Part shown: positions 22,699 to 26,432 of the stretch, in pieces
How positions within the stretch are numbered: position 1 is the stretch's first letter
How the letters are laid out: the number at the start of each line of letters is the position of its first letter
Virus record (IMG/VR): IMGVR_UViG_3300027840_000009
Coordinates: 1-26,432 of that record
Strand: one strand, 5' to 3'
Length of the DNA stretch: 26,432 nucleotides
Source of the DNA: a virus
Notes under the pieces: model-generated
Database searches by the model: none
Seen by the model: the letters and a program-made list of their open reading frames with translations, nothing else
Told to the model about the DNA's origin: nothing
Translations under genes and position numbers: made by a program

Positions 22699-23054
22699 TG
22701 TGCGGTACTTCCTTGCGTTCCTTGGCGGCGGTGTTGTTACTGGCATTATCGCTACCATGCTCGGCAATCGATCCGGCATCCTTGCCGCCCTTCGACGTAT
22801 CGCGGGTTTACCAAGTGCCGGGGGCGACGATGGAAGCATTAAGGCTCGGCTTGATCGAGCTAGACGGGAAGCTAAAGAACTCCGAGACGCAATTAACAGT
22901 AGCCGAGGAGAAATCCAAGGCGCTAGAGGCGATGTTAGCCAGCTTGCAGATATCTTACAATCAATACAAAACGCGAACAACAATAGCACTAATAGGGACA
23001 AGCGCGGTAGCAGTAGTGGCGACGGCGCTGTTAATCCGTAGTGTGTTAAAATAA
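22698..23054 (+). CDS. signal peptide + coil + C-terminal TM protein, candidate spanin (overlapping frame)
   Basis: The ATG at 22698 overlaps the previous stop and yields 118 residues. Residues 1-24 form a signal peptide (MCGTSLRSLAAVLLLALSLPC) with a Cys at its end, though Pro before it makes a poor lipobox. A Pro-rich stretch (IDPASLPPFDV) and a helix with TVAEEKSKALEAMLASL follow. Residues 98-115 (ALIGTSAVAVVATALLIR) form a C-terminal membrane segment. An N-terminal export signal with a C-terminal anchor recalls unimolecular spanins. It shares nearly its whole length with the frame at 22700-23041. Both frames read as protein-like. Confidence 0.5.
   Translation: MCGTSLRSLAAVLLLALSLPCSAIDPASLPPFDVSRVYQVPGATMEALRLGLIELDGKLKNSETQLTVAEEKSKALEAMLASLQISYNQYKTRTTIALIGTSAVAVVATALLIRSVLK
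22700..23041 (+). CDS. Rz-like i-spanin candidate (overlapping frame)
   Basis: A GTG at 22700, two bases from the ATG of the other frame, opens a 113-residue frame. It starts with a single membrane segment (RYFLAFLGGGVVTGIIATML), then has a charged helical region (ARLDRARREAKELRDAINSS and onwards to about residue 95) and a polar end. That layout is usual for i-spanins (Rz), which cross the inner membrane and reach through the periplasm. Codon use in the first half is similar to other genes here (CTT, GGC, GTT, ATC). GAGG at 22689-22692 could serve both frames. Confidence 0.5.
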   Translation: MRYFLAFLGGGVVTGIIATMLGNRSGILAALRRIAGLPSAGGDDGSIKARLDRARREAKELRDAINSSRGEIQGARGDVSQLADILQSIQNANNNSTNRDKRGSSSGDGAVNP

Positions 23055-23077
23055 AGGCCCCAAGTGGGGCCTTTTTT
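23054..23077. terminator. bidirectional intrinsic terminator
   Basis: AAGGCCCC 23054-23061, AAGT loop, GGGGCCTT 23066-23073, then TTTT on the + strand and TTTATTTT on the - strand. It separates the lysis operon from the leftward genes, whose last stop is at 23076-23078. Confidence 0.92.
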
Positions 23078-23354
23078 ATATGTTGTCGCTTTGTGTAGAT
23101 TGCAACTGTTGGTGAAGCAATCTTTTTTGTTTTAGCTCGGCTTTTATTTCAGAATAAATACGATATCTAGCTTTTTGTGGCGTTTGCATTTCTTTATATA
23201 AAGCAGCAAGCGCAAAAGCAAAATCCTTTTTTTCTTTATCGTCTTGGTATCTAAAAGAATCTTCCGCCAACAATTTAACGGCTTTTTCTGCTATCCCATA
23301 TGCGCGTTTAAACTTATAAAAAGTGCAAACATACTCGTTCGCTGGAATATTCAT
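23076..23354 (-). CDS. hypothetical helical protein
   Basis: The 92-residue product has AAAGGAGTAACAA before its ATG. It is Lys/Ala-rich and helical, with IAEKAVKLLAEDSFRYQDDKE and EIKAELKQKRLLHQQLQ, resembling a TPR-like or coiled-coil helical pair; a Tyr-rich start (YVCTFYKFKRAYG) precedes it. No family was recognised. It is the last gene of the leftward operon before the terminator. Base composition is AT-rich relative to the structural genes. Confidence 0.65.
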   Translation of the reverse strand: MNIPANEYVCTFYKFKRAYGIAEKAVKLLAEDSFRYQDDKEKKDFAFALAALYKEMQTPQKARYRIYSEIKAELKQKRLLHQQLQSTQSDNI

Positions 23355-23365
23355 TTGTTACTCCT

Positions 23366-23584
23366 TTAAGGCCGGTTGCGCTTATTGATAAAATTATCAT
23401 CATTATAGCAATAATCCATAGCGTTGTTTATCGCCATGCCACCAGCCAAATACAACGGAGAGTAAGCCGCACTATCAAAGCCCATACGGTCATAAATCAA
23501 GTACCTAAAAGTGCCTTGCTCGTTGCAGTTGGCTAGTATCTGCTCAAATACCCATGCTACTTGTTCTACGGTTGGCTTGGTCAT
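23366..23584 (-). CDS. small hypothetical protein
   Basis: The 72-residue product starts in ATGA with the upstream stop, so it is translationally coupled. It begins MTKPTVEQVAWVFEQILANC and continues GTFRYLIYDRMGF. The last third (NNAMDYCYNDDNFINKR) is polar. The pattern VEQVAWVFEQIL...GTFRYLIYDRMGF is one I recall in other small phage proteins without function. It belongs to the same leftward operon. Confidence 0.65.
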   Translation of the reverse strand: MTKPTVEQVAWVFEQILANCNEQGTFRYLIYDRMGFDSAAYSPLYLAGGMAINNAMDYCYNDDNFINKRNRP

Positions 23585-23886
23585 TCAGCCTTCCCCGGCA
23601 TATCTACCCAATAGCTAGGCGGATACTCTGCAATTAACATAAGCTGATCACCTGGATTGTAAACATAATACCGCCCATTGATGCAATGTACAACCATCGG
23701 CGACGGATACCCGTCCCAAATGTAAAACGCCACAAACGGCTCACTCTCTGGCGGGGCAACGTCGCTTGATCGATGCCACTGGCTGGCCGACTCGTACGCC
23801 ATCGGCGCGGGGCGAACCACGGCGCAGACTGTGATAATGGCGACAACGACAAAACACGCGATCAAAAACACTCGGTCTTTACGCAT
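23581..23886 (-). CDS. single-pass membrane protein with periplasmic domain
   Basis: The 101-residue product has one membrane segment (residues 6-24, VFLIACFVVVAIITVCAVV) after a short basic start, so the rest is predicted outside the cytoplasm. The exposed part contains PFVAFYIWDGYPSPMVVHC and YYVYNPGDQLML, which look like small beta strands. The start lies inside the 3' end of the HTH-repeat gene (25-nt overlap), with AAAGGAGG upstream of the ATG. No family was recognised. Confidence 0.65.
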   Translation of the reverse strand: MRKDRVFLIACFVVVAIITVCAVVRPAPMAYESASQWHRSSDVAPPESEPFVAFYIWDGYPSPMVVHCINGRYYVYNPGDQLMLIAEYPPSYWVDMPGKAE

Positions 23887-24830
23887 CTTGCAAGCCTCCT
23901 TTTTTCTTTCAGCGCTTCCATTTTTGCAAGATACGATTTAACGTCTTCCGGTTTTACATAAACATATACACTACGTTTAACAGAATGAATATGCCCCGAC
24001 CCAATAGCCTTAATAATCCGTGTTTTCTTTAGCCCCATTTGTTTGCAATAATCAGACATAAAAACATAGCCTTCGGGGCAATCGTGCGCGGGGCGCTTGC
24101 GAGTCGCCAAGGTTTGCCGCATGGTTGCAGATTGAGCGTTTTTAATGTTTTGTATCCTGGCCTCTAGTTCGGCGATGTTTACATATCGGCGGTTAGACAT
24201 TTTGACGGCAGATACATACTTATTGTCAACATATTGGCTTATGGTCGTTGTAGTTTTGCCGTACTTTTGGGCCGCCTCGGCAATAATCATATACCCTTCT
24301 GGCGCGGCGGCGGCAAGCATTTGCGCGTATCGCTTTTTTGATTCTTCGGAGCGATGCCTTTGCACGTTTGCCGCATCTTGCCTAGCCTTGGCGCGTAAAT
24401 AGTCGCGCAATAGTTCAGCGTCGTGTTCCGCGTACCAACTGCTATTAACCAGCGTTATTAGAGGCTTAATATTATGCTTGTCAAAAAAAGACAGTATCTC
24501 GCTATGCGGCTGGCGCGTTTTCCCTGCAATGTCGCGCAAACTAACAAGCTTACCCATAGCAAACAGTCGGCTAGCTACTTCGTCGGCGTGGCTTTCATCA
24601 TACGCCTTTTTAGAGTCAATTTTGGTATATGCAACATTTTCGGCCTTTAGCATATGCGCAAGTAAAAACGGCGATATGCTGTAGCCTTTCGCAAGATCGG
24701 CAATCCCGACGCCTTCATCCCGTGTTGCCGTCCATATTTCGCAAGGAGTAGACGTTTCAGCGGAAAGATGCATATAGCTCGGGCAGGCGTTGTCTTCTGC
24801 CCCCGGTTCTCTAGTTGTAGTCGGCCTCAT
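23862..24830 (-). CDS. putative DNA-binding protein with up to four tandem HTH-like modules
   Basis: The 322-residue product has two clear repeats, residues 177-228 (PEGYMIIAEAAQKYGKTTTT to YVNIAELEARIQ) and 252-304 (PEGYVFMSDYCKQMGLKKTR to YVKPEDVKSYLAKM). Each has the order PEGY, helix, G-turn, helix with I, then a strand pair ending SVK/AVK and YV; this is the pattern of MerR/excisionase-like winged helices. Two weaker copies precede them, at about 40-86 and 95-147. The C-terminus is basic. Start codon is 1 nt after the upstream stop, so it is coupled. It may regulate phage promoters, including the operator palindromes at 5862-5904, but that is inference. Confidence 0.65.
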   Translation of the reverse strand: MRPTTTREPGAEDNACPSYMHLSAETSTPCEIWTATRDEGVGIADLAKGYSISPFLLAHMLKAENVAYTKIDSKKAYDESHADEVASRLFAMGKLVSLRDIAGKTRQPHSEILSFFDKHNIKPLITLVNSSWYAEHDAELLRDYLRAKARQDAANVQRHRSEESKKRYAQMLAAAAPEGYMIIAEAAQKYGKTTTTISQYVDNKYVSAVKMSNRRYVNIAELEARIQNIKNAQSATMRQTLATRKRPAHDCPEGYVFMSDYCKQMGLKKTRIIKAIGSGHIHSVKRSVYVYVKPEDVKSYLAKMEALKEKRRLARCVKTECF

Positions 24831-24831
24831 G

Positions 24832-24978
24832 TTACGGGTTCGCTTTTCTAATAGACGCGGCTTTTGCGCGGTTTATAGTGGCTTCTTCATGCATCCCAGC
24901 TTTATCTAATCCGTTAGCTAAAAACTCAAGCCTATCGGCCATCATAAGCGCAATAATTTTCTTTTCGGTGTTGCTCAT
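24832..24978 (-). CDS. small helical protein (48 aa)
   Basis: The ATG overlaps the upstream stop in ATGA (24975-24978). The 48-residue product begins MSNTEKKIIALMMADRLEFL, continues with ANGLDKAGMHEEA and ends in a basic stretch RKANP. It appears as one or two helices and sits between two coupled genes; the next start is only 1 nt beyond its stop. Function unknown; the tight overlap on both sides is the main evidence. Confidence 0.55.
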   Translation of the reverse strand: MSNTEKKIIALMMADRLEFLANGLDKAGMHEEATINRAKAASIRKANP

Positions 24979-25100
24979 TTAGTAGCCTCATAAGGGGGGA
25001 GATTGCGATTAACCGAAGCCATGTCGTCAAACAAATCTTGGCAAGCGGAATCAAAAGAATGTCCGTCAAAAACCATCGCTTCAATATAATCGGTATCCAT
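24975..25100 (-). CDS. small acidic protein (41 aa)
   Basis: AAGGAGAAACAA lies just before ATG 25100, directly downstream of the promoter at 25128-25155. The 41-residue product is acidic (MDTDYIEAMVFDGHSFDSAC and LFDDMA) and ends PPYEATK, with its stop overlapping the next start. It is the first gene of the leftward operon, which holds the HTH-repeat protein. Function unknown. Confidence 0.6.
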   Translation of the reverse strand: MDTDYIEAMVFDGHSFDSACQDLFDDMASVNRNLPPYEATK

Positions 25101-25110
25101 TTGTTTCTCC

Positions 25111-25905
25111 TTACTGTTGATACTTTGAGTATACTCCGTGGCTGTTTTTTGTCAATCGAAAATCGTCAAAAACTTCGCTAGAAAATATTAATTTGGCTAT
25201 TCCCGGATCGATTGAGTTTCCAAGACACTTAAGTCTGTCCATCCTAATGGGTAATTCATCATTATTTCGGACATGACCGGGAATAAAAAGTCTGGAATAC
25301 CAGCCTCGAAATAAACATATGTTATCCGCTCGGTTGGGGGAGTTCGGTTTAGGCGGATACGTTTTGCCCGACTGTTCGCTGCCCATTTTTCTTTTCCGTG
25401 TTGCGTCCCATCGCTGGCTACTGGGGTAGGCCACAATCCAAATTCGCTCTCTTTTGTGGGGCGCTCCAATGTCGGAAGCGCGTATATCTTGCCATTCCGC
25501 ATCATACCCGATTTCGGCAAGCGATCCAAGCACGGCGTCAAGTCCTCGAAAAGTGAGCGCTCCGACGTTTTCCATGATTGCGTATCGCGGTCGTAACTGG
25601 CCAATAAGGTCGGCGTATTTGTACCAGAGCCCAGATCGGGCACCCGCCAGCCCAGCGCCTTTACCAGCGATGGAAATATCCTGGCAGGGGAAACCTCCAG
25701 CAATGATCCAATCTCCTTGTGGCAGCTTAGTTGCGTCGATCTTGGTAATGTCTCCAAGCGGCACGGCGTCGGGAAATCGCTTTTGGTAAACCTTAATTGC
25801 ATAATCGTCTATCTCCGAATAATAATGTTTTTCAAAACTTAATCCGGCCCATTTTGCGCCTAGCGCAAAGCCTCCAATGCCGGAAAACAAATCAAGAAAA
25901 AACAT
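25111..25905 (-). CDS. dcm: DNA (cytosine-5) methyltransferase
   Basis: The 264-residue product has the ordered motifs of C5 methyltransferases: motif I DLFSGIGGFALG (residues 5-16), motif IV with catalytic C74 in GFPCQD, motif VI ENV (112-114), motif VIII ending DIGAPHKRERIWIVAY (145-160), and motif X CLGNSIDP (228-235). It transfers methyl groups to cytosine in a specific site, probably shielding phage DNA from host restriction. The target-recognition part between motifs VIII and X is short (about 65 residues), so the enzyme is small. The ATG at 25903-25905 shares a base with the upstream stop; the upstream in-frame TTG is less likely. There is no partner nuclease in the window. Confidence 0.92.
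   Translation of the reverse strand: MFFLDLFSGIGGFALGAKWAGLSFEKHYYSEIDDYAIKVYQKRFPDAVPLGDITKIDATKLPQGDWIIAGGFPCQDISIAGKGAGLAGARSGLWYKYADLIGQLRPRYAIMENVGALTFRGLDAVLGSLAEIGYDAEWQDIRASDIGAPHKRERIWIVAYPSSQRWDATRKRKMGSEQSGKTYPPKPNSPNRADNICLFRGWYSRLFIPGHVRNNDELPIRMDRLKCLGNSIDPGIAKLIFSSEVFDDFRLTKNSHGVYSKYQQ
25128..25155 (-). promoter_or_regulatory. leftward sigma-70-like promoter
   Basis: On the - strand, TTGACA (25150-25155) and TATACT (25128-25133) are 16 nt apart. It lies inside the 3' end of the methyltransferase gene, and the start near 25121 gives a 20-nt leader to the gene at 25100. The -10 sits in the perfect palindrome GAGTATACTC (25127-25136), also close to the -10 context at 5069-5079. 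Confidence 0.75.
25197..25802 (-). CDS. alternative frame inside the methyltransferase gene (dual coding possible)
   Basis: A 201-codon frame, ATG to TAG, lies within the methyltransferase gene in another frame of the same strand. It reads like a real protein: SLVKALGWRVPDLGSGTNTP, SWKTSERSLFEDL, KSGMMRNGKIYALPTLE, LWPTPVASDG and a final YPLGWTDLSVLETQ. I recall similar strings (SWKTSQRSL..., SGMMRNG..., LWPTPTASD, GWTDLKPLE) in proteins annotated beside phage methyltransferases. They may reflect a conserved overlapping gene, or only the shadow of conserved methyltransferase motifs in the second frame. No separate ribosome site was identified. Confidence 0.2.
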   Translation of the reverse strand: MQLRFTKSDFPTPCRLETLPRSTQLSCHKEIGSLLEVSPARIFPSLVKALGWRVPDLGSGTNTPTLLASYDRDTQSWKTSERSLFEDLTPCLDRLPKSGMMRNGKIYALPTLERPTKESEFGLWPTPVASDGTQHGKEKWAANSRAKRIRLNRTPPTERITYVYFEAGIPDFLFPVMSEIMMNYPLGWTDLSVLETQSIRE

Positions 25906-26105
25906 TACCAATACCTGTTTCTCGCCAAATACGAAAGCCGCTTTCGCTCTGCCACGGCATTAACAAGCTCGGTGCCGTCCTCGTCTATCGGCGCGTGTCG
26001 GATAATCCGGCGCGTGTCTCGCTTGATGCGGCGCTCGCGCGTGTTGCAGTTTTTGTTGCCGTCGTCCATGTAGATCGCGGGCGCGTGAACATAGGTTCTG
26101 CTCAT
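25905..26105 (-). CDS. small basic hypothetical protein
   Basis: The 66-residue product starts in ATGA with the Ala-rich repeat gene stop, with AGGGAGG upstream. It is strongly basic (NTRERRIKRDTRRIIRHAP and a second cluster in AERKRLSYLARNRYW) and could bind nucleic acid. Its stop shares one base with the methyltransferase ATG (TAATG), so it is coupled to it and may be a partner or simply a small phage gene. It takes the place that the Cys-rich membrane protein has beside the left copy of the repeat gene. Confidence 0.6.
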   Translation of the reverse strand: MSRTYVHAPAIYMDDGNKNCNTRERRIKRDTRRIIRHAPIDEDGTELVNAVAERKRLSYLARNRYW

Positions 26106-26431
26106 CTAGTCGCCTCCCTAATTTTAGCCTCTACCATATCCGTAAGCATGGTGTTTGCGGCGGCACTCGCGGCGGCCCACGCGGCGGCACTCGCGGCGTC
26201 CCTCGCGGCGTCCCTCGCGGCCCTCGCGGCGTCACTCGCGGCGTCACTCGCGGCCCTCGCGGCGGCACTCGCGGCGTCACTCGCGGCCCTCGCGGCGGCA
26301 CTCGCGGCGTCACTCGCGGCACTCGCGGCGTCACTCGCGGCGTCACTCGCGGCACTCGCGGCGTCACTCGCGGCGTCCCACGCGGCGTCACTCGCGGCGG
26401 CCCACGCGGCGTCCCTCGCGGCGTCCCGTTT
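26102..26431 (-). CDS. Ala-rich repeat protein, C-terminal fragment (5' end off window)
   Basis: The leftward frame is open from the right window edge to TGA (26102-26104), giving 109 residues without a start. It consists of short units such as ASDAA, ARDAA, AWDAA and ASAAA, then the tail NTMLTDMVEAKIREATR. The tail is the same as in the left copy except the last residue (R for K), so the frame is well supported. Compared with the left copy, the unit order differs and the D-A-E-S-I variant is missing. The stop overlaps the next ATG as at the left end. Function unknown. Confidence 0.7.
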   Translation of the reverse strand, partial: KRDAARDAAWAAASDAAWDAASDAASAASDAASDAASAASDAASAAARAASDAASAAARAASDAASDAARAARDAARDAASAAAWAAASAAANTMLTDMVEAKIREATR

Positions 26432-26432
26432 T
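26102..26432. repeat. right copy of inverted terminal repeat
   Basis: Reverse-complement partner of 1-274. The 54-nt tail 26102-26155 matches 221-274 at 52 positions. Beyond it the two copies share repeat vocabulary but not an exact order. The outermost bases (AAAACGGGAC on the - strand) agree with GAAACGGGAC at the left tip. Confidence 0.85.

Noticed and set aside
26131-26391. Pro/Arg-rich frame over the right repeat, - strand
   Set aside because: Same reason as the left copy; the Ala-rich frame has the shared tail and gene coupling.
1-26432. CRISPR array or insertion sequence
   Set aside because: The only repeat arrays are the coding Ala-rich units at the ends and the 39-nt duplication in the tail gene; no regular spacers, transposase motifs or IS-type ends were seen.

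Overview
The window looks like most of the late half of a short-tailed (podovirus-like) tailed phage, or a prophage of that type. Its host is probably Gram-negative. The structural and packaging genes follow a standard order: small terminase, large terminase, portal, scaffold, major capsid, connector, a large tail protein, ejection-type internal proteins, fibre, and a lysis cassette. There is no tape measure, tail tube or sheath gene. The Gram-negative assignment rests on a secreted lipoprotein, an M15 peptidoglycan peptidase and spanin-like genes. Promoters resemble sigma-70 (TTGACA/TATAAT types) and ribosome sites are strong AGGAGG. I see no DNA polymerase, helicase, primase, integrase or phage RNA polymerase, so the replication genes probably lie beyond the ends and the contig is not a whole genome.

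Layout. Positions 1-588: the 3' end of an Ala-rich repeat gene, coupled to a small membrane protein gene. Positions 589-917: an untranslated region rich in predicted helices, ending in a tRNA-Gln(UUG). Positions 929-4925: a run of small, often overlapping genes, two with zinc-ribbon-like cysteines, leading to the terminase genes. Positions 4922-5077: a promoter, a predicted small RNA with its own intrinsic terminator, and a second promoter. Positions 5103-5840: three small genes closed by a UUCG-loop terminator. Positions 5854-5904: a TTGACA box with two copies of an operator-like palindrome, in front of the morphogenesis operon. Positions 5889-19790: head, connector, tail, internal and fibre genes. 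Positions 19794-21214: small accessory genes, including a lipoprotein flanked by two paralogues of its own C-terminal module. Positions 21207-23054: lysis genes, ending in two almost fully overlapping frames. A terminator at 23054-23077 separates convergent transcription.

The right-hand part (23076-26431) reads leftward. It holds a second Ala-rich repeat gene fragment, a small basic protein, a C5-cytosine methyltransferase, then a new promoter driving two tiny genes, a protein with up to four tandem DNA-binding-like modules, a single-pass membrane protein and two small proteins. The methyltransferase may protect the DNA from restriction. The multi-module protein is the best candidate in this window for reading the operator palindromes, but that link is inference.

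Most notable points: the contig ends are inverted copies of one Ala-rich repeat gene; a predicted small RNA follows the terminase gene; twin operators overlap the start of the morphogenesis operon; one 55-residue module occurs three times in a row of genes; the two lysis frames start 2 nt apart; and a 201-residue alternative frame lies inside the methyltransferase gene.
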